Positions 27,705 through 36,062 of a stretch of DNA of 64,000 nucleotides are shown piece by piece. Position numbers and translations under genes: made by a program. The notes beneath the pieces are model-generated. The model saw nothing but the letters and a program-made list of their open reading frames with translations, was not told the DNA's origin and did no database searches. This DNA is from Betaproteobacteria bacterium (lineage in GTDB: Bacteria; Pseudomonadota; Gammaproteobacteria; Burkholderiales; Eutrophovitaceae). Position 1 is the stretch's first letter. Each line of letters opens with the position of its first letter. The DNA is taken from positions 2,239,372 through 2,303,371 of the forward strand of contig CP070643.1 of assembly GCA_020354125.1 (NCBI GenBank), written 5' to 3'.

Positions 27705-28376
27705 TCAATACTTCAGCGCAGGATAAAACTGCTCGCCGCGACCGCCCGGAGTCATGTCAAGGACGTTCCACATCGCCCAAGCCAAGTCAAGGTGGCGCAT
27801 GTTGCCGCCCTCGATCGGATCGGCAAAGCTCATTTCGGTACCCCAGAAGTGGCGGATCTCGTCGCCTTTTCGAACAAATATGTTGGCCATGGTCGTTTGT
27901 CCGGAGTCAGTTTCACCGAAGTAATCGTGGTTGTAGGTGTTGTTGGCAGATGAAAGCAAGCGAAAGCGGTCCCAACCACGCGACGCCGCATGCTCATGAA
28001 TCTTTTCCAGCGAATGCTTCGCCACCACAGCAACATTGATACGCTGTTCGAGGTGCACAACCTGGCCATGAAGTCCATCGAGGAACGCGTTGCACATCGG
28101 ACATGCTTCCGGCATCTCCGGTGAATACATAAAACTGTACAGAAACAAAGTGTCCTTGCCGGGCGCGAACAACTCGGCAAAGCGTACTGGAGTGTCTTTG
28201 CCGTCGATTCGCTCAGCGAACTCATAGTCTTCCTTGAGCAACCCGCCAAGCGGCAATGCACGCCGCTGTTGCGCAACACGTTCCACCTGGGCACGCAGCG
28301 CCAACTCTTCCTTCAGAAGCTGGTCTCGGGCAGAGCGGTACTCGGCAGATTCATTCGGATAATGAAGTGGCGTCAT
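27705..28376 (-). CDS. DUF899-family thioredoxin-like protein
   Basis: The product has 223 residues from the ATG at 28376, which has TTGAGG at a suitable distance. The DUF899 layout is clear: FLYSFMYSPEMPEACPMCNAFLDG with a CPMC pair, then RWDRF-type and NTYNHDYFGE segments, and the end WNVLDMTPGGRGEQFYP. The fold is peroxiredoxin/thioredoxin-like but no peroxidase activity is established. It is probably the first gene of the minus-strand cluster. Confidence 0.85.
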   Translation of the reverse strand: MTPLHYPNESAEYRSARDQLLKEELALRAQVERVAQQRRALPLGGLLKEDYEFAERIDGKDTPVRFAELFAPGKDTLFLYSFMYSPEMPEACPMCNAFLDGLHGQVVHLEQRINVAVVAKHSLEKIHEHAASRGWDRFRLLSSANNTYNHDYFGETDSGQTTMANIFVRKGDEIRHFWGTEMSFADPIEGGNMRHLDLAWAMWNVLDMTPGGRGEQFYPALKY

Positions 28377-28701
28377 TTCAACCTCAATGGTCATTGCCAG
28401 AACAAAACAAAACGTGATGCATAGCATAGCGCCATAGCATTGCTTTGTGACGACAGTCTGCTCAACCCGCAGTGCAACAACTGAACTGATGATTGCTGAT
28501 CAGGCCCTTACGAAGAAGATGCTGCTTGGCATCATCGGCGCTCATGGCTATTTCTGCGCGTAATCGAACTGTTCAAGCAGACTAACGTCGATGAAATTAA
28601 AGGGTTATCGACAACATTACGATCGACTAAGCTTCCCCGTGGACACATGAACGGGCCAGAGGCCGAGATCAGAGTTATTTTGAAAGTAACCAAGCCGAAT
28701 A
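28377..28701 (+). other. Divergent intergenic region, no gene seen
   Basis: These 325 bases separate the divergent DUF899 and EEP genes and should hold both promoters. I see no convincing -35/-10 pair, hairpin or small coding sequence; the open frames present are not protein-like. Confidence 0.4.
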
Positions 28702-29652
28702 GTGATAGATATGAATCGAATATTGGATTCGTCCGGGATCGCTGACCAGGTGTTTGGCAAGCGACTTGCCCCCGTTTACTTGGCGATGGCGATCGCAGCG
28801 CTGCTATCAATAGGGCCAAAGATTGCGTTCGCGGAGCCTGGCGTGGTCAGTGTTTGTGAGCCTCCCGTGATGTCAAACGCACGGCAGACCGAAGTCATCA
28901 AAGTGTTGAGTTTGAACATCAGCCATGGCCGTAATACCGCACTGAACCAGCTATTTGTTGGCGAGGATCGTGTCTACCAGAACCTCGACAAAATCGCGTT
29001 GCTTCTCAACCGCGTCAACCCTGACGTGGTGGCGCTACAGGAAGCCGACGCAGCTTCACGTTGGAGCGGAAACTTTGATCACGTCAATTATGTTTCTCAG
29101 CAATCCGACCTGCCCTGCCGGGTACACGGCCTCCATTCGCAGACCTGGATATCCAACTACGGGACCGCATTACTAAGTCGCGACCGACCCACGGAATCCA
29201 CCTCCGTCAAGTTCTCGCCGTCATGGCCATCCAAGCAGAAAGGCTTCGTAACTGCGACCTTTGAGTGGCCCGTAGGGCGGCAACGCATATCGATTACCGT
29301 TGTATCAGTACACTTCGATTTTCTGAGAGCAAGGGTGCGTGACCAGCAGGTGAATGAGCTGGTCGAACACCTGGCGCGCGTTGAAGGGTCGTTGGTTCTG
29401 ATGGGCGATTTGAACAGCCAATGGGGAGACGACAAGTCACACGTACGAACACTTGCAGACAAACTGGAATTGCACGCCTTTTCTCCGGAGGACGAAGCAC
29501 TGGGATCGTACAAAAGTCGGTCCGGTAAGCGGTTCGACTGGATTCTAATCTCGCACGATCTGGAATTCCGGGACTACCGAACATTGCCCGACGTTGTCGC
29601 CGATCACTTTGCCGTATATGCTGAAATCGCCTACCGGAAACGACAAGAATAG
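28702..29652 (+). CDS. Secreted endonuclease/exonuclease/phosphatase (EEP) family hydrolase
   Basis: The product has 316 residues (GTG 28702) or 313 (ATG 28711). A hydrophobic segment at about 25-42 ending IAFAEPG looks like a Sec signal with a long n-region. EEP motifs are in order: LSLNISHGR, VVALQEADA (metal Glu), VVSVHFD (His), LMGDLNSQWGDD (Asp, Asn), FDWILIS, and the final ADHFAVYAEI with the Asp-His pair. The fold cleaves phosphodiesters in DNA, sphingomyelin or phosphoinositides. The next gene, a phospholipase D-like lipoprotein, starts directly after the stop, so an extracytoplasmic phosphodiesterase pair is likely. Confidence 0.82.
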   Translation: MIDMNRILDSSGIADQVFGKRLAPVYLAMAIAALLSIGPKIAFAEPGVVSVCEPPVMSNARQTEVIKVLSLNISHGRNTALNQLFVGEDRVYQNLDKIALLLNRVNPDVVALQEADAASRWSGNFDHVNYVSQQSDLPCRVHGLHSQTWISNYGTALLSRDRPTESTSVKFSPSWPSKQKGFVTATFEWPVGRQRISITVVSVHFDFLRARVRDQQVNELVEHLARVEGSLVLMGDLNSQWGDDKSHVRTLADKLELHAFSPEDEALGSYKSRSGKRFDWILISHDLEFRDYRTLPDVVADHFAVYAEIAYRKRQE

Positions 29653-31485
29653 ATGCTTCCGATGCACACAAGACTAATCCTTTTCGCGCTGATTCTGGCT
29701 TTTCTTTCTGCGTGCGCGACGGTCGAGGTCAAGCCCGTAGACTGCCCATCAGGCACGCAGAAACTTGCAGGTTGCCCACCGCTCGGTGCCGTCGACGATC
29801 CTGACATCGCGGACCTGTATGACAGCCGAACCTGGCAGAAAGTCGCATCTCTGGAAATCGACCCGGTTGAATTCGGGCGCGACGCGGAGATTCCCATTAA
29901 CGACGCACGCGCAAAGTTTATCGGATCGACTGACGAAGGCGGCCTGACTTCGCTGGCGGCAAAACTGCACTTGATCGAGCAGGCTGAGCACACCATCGAT
30001 GTGATGTACTACATTTATGCTGGTGATTTGGTTGGCCGTGCAATGCTCGGCGCACTGTGCGACGCGGTGGAGCGCGGCGTCGATGTTCGCATCATGGTCG
30101 ACTCGATCGGTTCGATCAGCCTCGACAGGAATTACCTGAGGGCGCTGGAAAGTTGCGCGGTTGATGCTGGTTTCATGCGCAACGAGGCGGGAGAGCTGAC
30201 CATTTACAAGGCGCGTGTGCAGCCTGTGATCTTTAACGCCGCATCAAGAATATTTGTCAATCACAATCGGCGTTCGCACGACAAATTGCTCGTCATTGAC
30301 GGTTGGTTTCCCGAGAAAGCGGCGGTGATGACCGGTGGCCGGAATATTTCACTGGCCTACTACGGCATTCTCTCGGATGGTTCGCACAATCCCGACACCT
30401 ACCGCGACGCGGAGATTTTTATTCGCGGTGGCACTTCCAACGAGGAACGCAGGGAAACTGTCGGTACGGTTTCTGAGATTTACTACACCTTGTTGTTTTC
30501 GTTCGAAAACAACAAACGCCTGAAAATGCCCGGATCGCAAAACCCGCGCACCGCTTACGAAGAGGAGCGGCAGTTATTTCGCGATAGTCTGGCACAGCTT
30601 CGGTCACTGCCCAGACTCAAGAAATATCTGGACAGCATGGACGAGTACGTGTCGACCGGTTTCCATGATTCCCAGGTGCGGCTCGCTCATGAACTGACCA
30701 ACCTTACAAACAAGAATGTCGTCGTTGATGCCGTTGAGAACCTGAAATCGAATCCGAATTCAATTATGGGGATTCTGGCCTCGATCAGGGAAGAGCACGC
30801 CGAGAACGCGCAGATCGTTTCTCCCTACATGTTTGCGGCTTTGTACAAGGATAAGGAGCAGAACGTCATTCACGACGATGCGGCGAACATGCTCAAGTGG
30901 CTGGATGATCATCCGGACAGCGAAATCATCATCATCACCAATTCGATACTGACGTCCGATAACTTTTTCACCCAGGCGGTCATTGACATGGATCTGGCGC
31001 CGCGCTTGTTGTTGTCCGAGGAATATCAGGAATGGTGGTTGCAGAAACCCGAGAAAAGCGAACTCAATCCCGATCTGGTTGAAAGCGACGACTGGGTGAG
31101 GATGATCAATCACCCGCGCTTGCATATATACGAAACCGGCAAGATCGATGATGTCCGCTTCGGCGGTGATGTTGACCATGCCAAACTTCATGCAAAGTAT
31201 GCGATCCGGGACGATCTCGGGTTTGTCGGAACGACTAACTTCGATTATCGCTCGCGGCTTTATAACAATGAGATGGGCTTCTTCTTTCTCAGCGAAGGGC
31301 TTGCAGCCGATATCAGGGAAAACACCGAATATCTCCTGAGCGTGTCTTATCGCTGGGGATCGCCCGAGTGGCTCGAAATGCGCAGGCAACTTATGGCGCA
31401 GAAAGACGGTAAGGCGGCGAGAACGCGTAACCAGCGGGGCCTCTACAAGTTCCTGAAGAACACCGGCCTTCATTGGTTCTTCTAG
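29653..31485 (+). CDS. Phospholipase D-family lipoprotein (cardiolipin-synthase-like)
   Basis: The product has 610 residues. A lipoprotein signal (LILAFLSAC, Cys near 21) is followed by two PLD domains. The first HKD is HDKLLVIDG, followed by GGRNIS; the second is HAKYAIRDD, followed by FVGTTNFDYRS. Both have the His, Lys and Asp needed for catalysis. The paired-domain layout matches ClsC-like cardiolipin synthases and phospholipases. The ATG directly abuts the preceding TAG, so translation is coupled to the EEP gene. Location is probably the periplasm or outer membrane. Confidence 0.88.
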   Translation: MLPMHTRLILFALILAFLSACATVEVKPVDCPSGTQKLAGCPPLGAVDDPDIADLYDSRTWQKVASLEIDPVEFGRDAEIPINDARAKFIGSTDEGGLTSLAAKLHLIEQAEHTIDVMYYIYAGDLVGRAMLGALCDAVERGVDVRIMVDSIGSISLDRNYLRALESCAVDAGFMRNEAGELTIYKARVQPVIFNAASRIFVNHNRRSHDKLLVIDGWFPEKAAVMTGGRNISLAYYGILSDGSHNPDTYRDAEIFIRGGTSNEERRETVGTVSEIYYTLLFSFENNKRLKMPGSQNPRTAYEEERQLFRDSLAQLRSLPRLKKYLDSMDEYVSTGFHDSQVRLAHELTNLTNKNVVVDAVENLKSNPNSIMGILASIREEHAENAQIVSPYMFAALYKDKEQNVIHDDAANMLKWLDDHPDSEIIIITNSILTSDNFFTQAVIDMDLAPRLLLSEEYQEWWLQKPEKSELNPDLVESDDWVRMINHPRLHIYETGKIDDVRFGGDVDHAKLHAKYAIRDDLGFVGTTNFDYRSRLYNNEMGFFFLSEGLAADIRENTEYLLSVSYRWGSPEWLEMRRQLMAQKDGKAARTRNQRGLYKFLKNTGLHWFF

Positions 31486-31572
31486 GCCTGACAGATACAC
31501 AGATACGGCCGCCGCAACTATTTATAATCCGCCTTCTTCTTACCAAGCTGGAAACCGCTGAAAGCTAACGAG

Positions 31573-32850
31573 ATGAGAATGATTCGACTGAGCCGCACGG
31601 TCGCCGTAATTGCTGCCCCCTTGCTCCTCGCCCTATTGGCGCGGCCTGCGTTCGCCCAGTCGAGCGGTGATCGAAACAGAACGCTGGGCGGCCCGGAAGG
31701 TGTCTCGCCACAAATTGAACAAACCCTGGAAGATCGCGACTCTGCTTTTCAGCCCGACACGTTAAAGCGTCGGATGCAGTCTTATTACGACTGGAAGCAG
31801 CAGCTCAAAGACGAGCATGGTTTTGGTATCGGCTTCAACGCCTACTGGCTCTATCAGAACGCAAGCGATGTGCTGGGTAGCGAGGACGACGCCTGGGGAC
31901 AGATCTACCGGCTGCAAGGTAACTGGGAACTGTTCGGTCGCGGTACCGGACATCCCGGCCGCATCGAATGGCGTATTGAGCACCGCTCCAACATCGGCAG
32001 CAACCTGTCACCTTCGGAACTCGGCGGCCGGGTCGGCACGGCGGCGCTTAACAGCGGGTTCGCATACAGCCCCAGCTTCGACACTGATCTGGCGGTATTC
32101 AACTGGACGCAGTTGTTCAATAACCAGACCGCCGGTGTTGCCGTCGGACGCCTGGCCTTTGACGTCTATCTCGATGCCATGGCATTCCAGACTTTCTCAC
32201 GAGGCTTTATCAACCGGGCTTTCGTGCTCAATCCAACAATTGCAACGACTGGAATCGGCGCGCTAGGTGCGGTGGCAAAGGGTTTTGTCGGCAATCAATT
32301 CTGGATTGGCGGGCAAATTTATGACGGCAATGCCGCGAGCGGCGATTTCGACATGGACACCTTTGACGAAGGCGAATGGCTCAAGGCAGTGGAGTTTGGC
32401 TGGACACCCGCCATTGACCGGCGCAAGACCGATCGCATCCAGTTCACCTACTGGGACAAGGACGCGCGCGAGAAAGCCGGCGTGCCCAAGGGCAGCGGCT
32501 GGGCGGTGAGCACGAGCTGGAAGGTCAGTGACAAGGCATTTCCGTTCCTGCGTTTTGGTCATTCCGATGGCGGAGCGGGGGTAGCTGCAAAGGATGCCGC
32601 CTCCATCGGCCTCGAATACACCACCCGCCCTGACCAAGCATTGAGTGTCGGCTTCGGCTGGGCCAAACCCGTATCGCCGGCTTCGGGACCGACCCTACGA
32701 GACGAGTACGTTCTAGAGGCTTCTTACAAGTTTCAGCTACTCCGCGGACTGTCGTTGTTGCCCGACCTGCAGTACATCAAGGACCCGGCGAAAAATCCGA
32801 CCACAAACAGTGTCTGGGTGGTTGGCCTGAGAGCGATCCTCACGTTATAA
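31573..32850 (+). CDS. OprB-type carbohydrate porin (first copy)
   Basis: The product has 425 residues with a Sec signal ending in ARPAFAQ (about residue 29). The mature protein opens with a polar stretch and then YYDWKQQLKDEHGFGIGFNAYWLYQ, the OprB start. It consists of alternating short amphipathic strands and ends with LQYIKDPAKNPTTNSVWVVGLRAILTL, a C-terminal strand expected of outer-membrane barrels. The same end pattern occurs in the porin at 36063, so they are paralogues. OprB porins admit sugars or other small neutral solutes; the context here suggests other substrates. Confidence 0.85.
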   Translation: MRMIRLSRTVAVIAAPLLLALLARPAFAQSSGDRNRTLGGPEGVSPQIEQTLEDRDSAFQPDTLKRRMQSYYDWKQQLKDEHGFGIGFNAYWLYQNASDVLGSEDDAWGQIYRLQGNWELFGRGTGHPGRIEWRIEHRSNIGSNLSPSELGGRVGTAALNSGFAYSPSFDTDLAVFNWTQLFNNQTAGVAVGRLAFDVYLDAMAFQTFSRGFINRAFVLNPTIATTGIGALGAVAKGFVGNQFWIGGQIYDGNAASGDFDMDTFDEGEWLKAVEFGWTPAIDRRKTDRIQFTYWDKDAREKAGVPKGSGWAVSTSWKVSDKAFPFLRFGHSDGGAGVAAKDAASIGLEYTTRPDQALSVGFGWAKPVSPASGPTLRDEYVLEASYKFQLLRGLSLLPDLQYIKDPAKNPTTNSVWVVGLRAILTL

Positions 32851-32867
32851 GCGCGCGCCGTCACGTG

Positions 32868-33596
32868 CTATTGCCTCCAGTCGAACAAACGAAATCGCAA
32901 CACCGCCTGCTCTGACTTCAGGATCAGCTGACGGTCGTCACCGATGCTGATGACCGACTCGCTGCCGAGAACCTGTTGGAAGGTTCGCTCGAGATCCATA
33001 TTCTGCGGCGGACATGCACGGCGCGTCGAAATCATCCGTTCGACGACGAAGAACTCCTCTCGCAATCTCGCCTGCCCCGAGTATCGGTTGCAACCGGTAT
33101 TACCGCTTACTGTCATGCGCTCACCGAAATCCAGTTCGGGAATCATGCCCCCGAGTGCATCGGAATCGATTACCTCGTCGTTAATGCGCTCCAGCAACCA
33201 GCGGTGATGCTGCAGATCGCCCTGAGTGACGATGTCTGTTTCATCACAGTGGCCGAACACACGGGTAACCGAAAACAAACCGGCGTAGTCCGCAGCGAAA
33301 CCGGTTCGCTCGCTGTCACGATCGATACGCCCTTCGATCACCACACATACGGGCGTGTAGGGTGCAGTTCCAGGACGCGTCGTGAGCTTTTTCAGCGCTG
33401 CATGAACAGCGCTGCCCGTGTTCGCGCCAACCCAGTAACACTGGGAATTAATCGCCGGGCAGAATGACCTGACCTCGTGCCCAAAGGTGTACTCACCGCG
33501 ATAGCGAAGTACGGTCTCACTCGTGCCACTCGCAAACCCACTGGCAGGCGCTACCAAGACCAAAAGCGCAATTGCGATCACAAATACCTTGTTCAT
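32868..33596 (-). CDS. Exported META-domain protein (HslJ-like)
   Basis: The product has 242 residues from the ATG at 33596, which gives a clean signal (MNKVFVIAIALLVLVAPASGFA); an ATG at 33617 is the alternative. An N-terminal domain with several Cys precedes a META domain with WLLERINDEVI, GNTGCNRYSG and ISTRRACPP. META domains are small beta-rich periplasmic folds linked to envelope stress or antibiotic response in HslJ. It is convergent with the first porin gene and divergent from the DUF502 gene. Confidence 0.75.
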   Translation of the reverse strand: MNKVFVIAIALLVLVAPASGFASGTSETVLRYRGEYTFGHEVRSFCPAINSQCYWVGANTGSAVHAALKKLTTRPGTAPYTPVCVVIEGRIDRDSERTGFAADYAGLFSVTRVFGHCDETDIVTQGDLQHHRWLLERINDEVIDSDALGGMIPELDFGERMTVSGNTGCNRYSGQARLREEFFVVERMISTRRACPPQNMDLERTFQQVLGSESVISIGDDRQLILKSEQAVLRFRLFDWRQ

Positions 33597-33703
33597 CAGC
33601 TCGCCAATTCGCATCACCCAAATAACTAAGATAACCTGTTCTGCACTATTCGATCAGATTCGATTCAATCACACGCGGATTCTACTCACGGAGCCAATTC
33701 AAG

Positions 33704-34279
33704 ATGATCATCAAACCAATCAAAGCGACAATCTGGGGCGGACTGCTATTTCTCGTTCCCCTGACGGTCGCAATCGTCGTTCTCGGCAAACTGTTCGGAT
33801 TCATGTGTCAACTGGCGACACCGTTCAGTGAATGGATTCCTCTGGATTCAATCGGCGGTATCGCGATTGCGAACATCGTGACCGTGGTTCTGGTACTGTT
33901 GATCTCGTTTGTAGCGGGCCTGGTCGGGACCAGCGTATGGGGTCGGCAAGTGCAACAATCTTTGGAAGAGAAGCTTTTACTCATCTTCCCGCGCTATACC
34001 TTCGTCAAGAGCATCACCGGAAGCATGAGCGCGGAGCGCGTGAACGAAATAATGCGCCCGGTGAAAGTCCGCTTTGACGACAATTTACAGATCGCGTTTG
34101 AAGTTGAACGCAACGATGAAGGCCTGGTCACGGTGTTCCTGCCCGGCTCACCCGATCCGTGGTCCGGCTCGGTGGTTTACTTCGAAGCGGAACGCGTCGA
34201 GCCAATCAGTGCGGACTACACCTCGATCATCAGAAGCCTGCGCAGCGCAGGCAGGGGCTCCAGCGCGCTGCTCGCCTGA
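33704..34279 (+). CDS. DUF502-family membrane protein
   Basis: The product has 191 residues and two membrane helices (about 10-32 and 52-75), followed by a soluble domain with FPRYTFVKSITG, VTVFLPGSPDPWSGSVVYF and the Val/Glu-rich end typical of DUF502. The function is unknown. It stands alone between the META gene and the amidohydrolase locus. Confidence 0.82.
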   Translation: MIIKPIKATIWGGLLFLVPLTVAIVVLGKLFGFMCQLATPFSEWIPLDSIGGIAIANIVTVVLVLLISFVAGLVGTSVWGRQVQQSLEEKLLLIFPRYTFVKSITGSMSAERVNEIMRPVKVRFDDNLQIAFEVERNDEGLVTVFLPGSPDPWSGSVVYFEAERVEPISADYTSIIRSLRSAGRGSSALLA

Positions 34280-34299
34280 GGCGCCTTTGTGACACTTTC

Positions 34300-34321
34300 G
34301 TTACAAAAGGGTCGCTGTAAC
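34300..34321. promoter_or_regulatory. Interrupted palindrome upstream of the amidohydrolase locus
   Basis: GTTACA (34300-34305) and TGTAAC (34316-34321) form a perfect 6+6 inverted repeat with a 10-base spacer, 155 bases before the first amidohydrolase start. A TAGAAT follows at 34332-34337. It could be an operator, but there is no run of T to support a terminator. The call is weak. Confidence 0.3.
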
Positions 34322-34460
34322 GAACTTCATTTAGAATGCCCCCGAAACGTTTTTCCGGCTTCGGCAACAAACCATAATGAAGCATGGTTACTATGCTCGG
34401 TAAGGCACGGGGGAACTCAATTCATCGCCTGAGTGTCCGTTCAAGCGGATACAAACCTCG

Positions 34461-34466
34461 AGGAGG
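34461..34466 (+). promoter_or_regulatory. Strong ribosome binding site for the first amidohydrolase
   Basis: AGGAGG lies nine bases before the ATG at 34476 and supports that start. Confidence 0.7.
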
Positions 34467-34475
34467 CAACTCGTA

Positions 34476-35951
34476 ATGCAGTTTTCACCCTTTCATAAAT
34501 CAGAGCCACGGAACAACGTGTTCCAAGCGGCTTTGCTTGTCTTGATTAGCTTCGCATTTGCATCAGCACCGGCTATCGCTGACCAACATGAGAAGAAGCC
34601 GGTTCAAGTACTTTTCAAGAACGTCAACATCTTTGATGGCTTCAGCGACAAGCTGCAGATGAACATGAGCGTGCTGGTCGAGGCCAATTACATCAAGGAA
34701 GTTGGCAAATCAATTGATGCGCCAGGCGCCTTTGTCGTTGACGGAGGTGGTCGCACCATGACGCCAGGTCTGATTGACATGCATCAGCACGTGATGTTGA
34801 ACCCGCCAGAGGGTACCGCAAGTTACCAAACACGATGGGATGACGCTGCGGGAGGCGCCTTCGCGATACACCACATGAATCACAACATGCTCATGAAAGG
34901 CATCACAACGATTCGTGATATTGCCGGTGACCCGCTCGATATTGCAAAAGCAATCGATGGAGGGCATTTGGCCGGACCACGTATTTATTCATCTGGCGGA
35001 GCAATCTCTCAGACTGGGGGACACGGCGACTGGGCGGGCAGAAACGTGCCGCCCGAAATACTTGCTTCACACATAGACATGAGCCAACGCACACAAAATA
35101 CCTGGGTCGTCGACGGTCCTGCTCAGGTAACGAAGGCAGTGCGACTGAACCTGCGCCGGGGAGCAGCCTTCACCAAGGTCATGGGCGGTGGCGGCGTCGC
35201 AAGTGAGTTCGACCCATTGGAAATCATGGGATTGTCGGCAGATGAGGTCAGGAAAGCGGTGGAAATATCTACGGATAATGGCACTTATGTGGCGACACAC
35301 GCATATCACGATGCCTCTTATAACCGCCTCCTCGATCTCGGCGTCAGGAGTTTTGAGCATGGCTTTCTCGTAACGGAACCGACCGTAAAGCGTATGGCGA
35401 AGATGGGCGAGAAAGTGGTGTGGAGCTTTCAGTGTTTCATGAGCGTGAATACGTTCGGCGACTATGATGCGATGCCGGCGTTCTTTACCCACGAGCAGAA
35501 ATTGAAGGGCGTTGCTGTTGGAAAGGGTGCTCGCAGAGCAGCCAAAATGATGAACAAACACAATGTCTTCACCATAGGCGGCTCTGACATGTTCGGCGTT
35601 CCTTTTGTCGAGCGTATCAAGGAAGACATCACATGTAACGTCGATGCCGGATATACCCCGGCGCAGGCGTTAAAGCATTGGACCGGTAACGCTGGTAAAG
35701 TGCTGAAATGGTCCGGGCCGAAGGATCCGTATCCCACCTATGAGCTGGGCACGATCAAAAAGGGCGCGTATGCCGACCTGCTGCTCTGGGATGGGAACCC
35801 CCTGAAAGACATCAAGCTCATCCTGGATGAGTCCAAGCTGGTTCTCGTCATGAAAGACGGATTGACCTACAAGAACACATTGGTAGGCGTGGACAGCCCG
35901 ATTTATCGTCCCGCCCGTCCTCCGATGACCCGCGGACAGTTCCCGCTTTGA
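34476..35951 (+). CDS. Exported amidohydrolase 1 (COG1228 type)
   Basis: The product has 491 residues with a Sec signal ending near AIADQ (residue 36). The amidohydrolase TIM barrel has the full binuclear metal set: His103 and His105 (DMHQHV), Lys234 (FTKVMGGGG, probably carboxylated), His275 (ATHAYHD), His295 (FEHGF) and Asp371 (GGSDMFG). The beta-sandwich strands at both ends are present (NVNIFDGFSDKL; KGAYADLLLWDGNPLKD). Characterised relatives cleave Xaa-Pro or Xaa-Arg/Lys dipeptides, so a periplasmic peptidase or amidase is likely, but the substrate is not shown. It is one of three paralogues (38113, 41089), and porin genes flank the set. Confidence 0.87.
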   Translation: MQFSPFHKSEPRNNVFQAALLVLISFAFASAPAIADQHEKKPVQVLFKNVNIFDGFSDKLQMNMSVLVEANYIKEVGKSIDAPGAFVVDGGGRTMTPGLIDMHQHVMLNPPEGTASYQTRWDDAAGGAFAIHHMNHNMLMKGITTIRDIAGDPLDIAKAIDGGHLAGPRIYSSGGAISQTGGHGDWAGRNVPPEILASHIDMSQRTQNTWVVDGPAQVTKAVRLNLRRGAAFTKVMGGGGVASEFDPLEIMGLSADEVRKAVEISTDNGTYVATHAYHDASYNRLLDLGVRSFEHGFLVTEPTVKRMAKMGEKVVWSFQCFMSVNTFGDYDAMPAFFTHEQKLKGVAVGKGARRAAKMMNKHNVFTIGGSDMFGVPFVERIKEDITCNVDAGYTPAQALKHWTGNAGKVLKWSGPKDPYPTYELGTIKKGAYADLLLWDGNPLKDIKLILDESKLVLVMKDGLTYKNTLVGVDSPIYRPARPPMTRGQFPL

Positions 35952-35975
35952 GTTAGTGACGATATCGCAATAACA

Positions 35976-35996
35976 GGGCGCTTCGGCGCCCTTTGG
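35976..35996 (+). terminator. UUCG hairpin terminator after amidohydrolase 1
   Basis: AGGGCGC (35976-35982) pairs with GCGCCCT (35987-35993) around a TTCG tetraloop, followed by a short T run. The same core hairpin follows amidohydrolase 2. Confidence 0.65.
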
Positions 35997-36062
35997 CGTA
36001 TTTGGCACCAGATCAAGCAAGACACGAGACAAGGTAATGCCAGACCGTAGAGTCGTTCGCCA

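Noticed and set aside
26576..28039. Long plus-strand open frame of 487 codons
   Set aside because: It is antisense to the NAT, SDR and DUF899 genes, all of which have catalytic motifs; composition is Arg/His-rich as in shadow frames.
31523..31528. TATAAT just upstream of the first porin gene
   Set aside because: No -35 element at a proper distance; a possible -10 alone is not enough.
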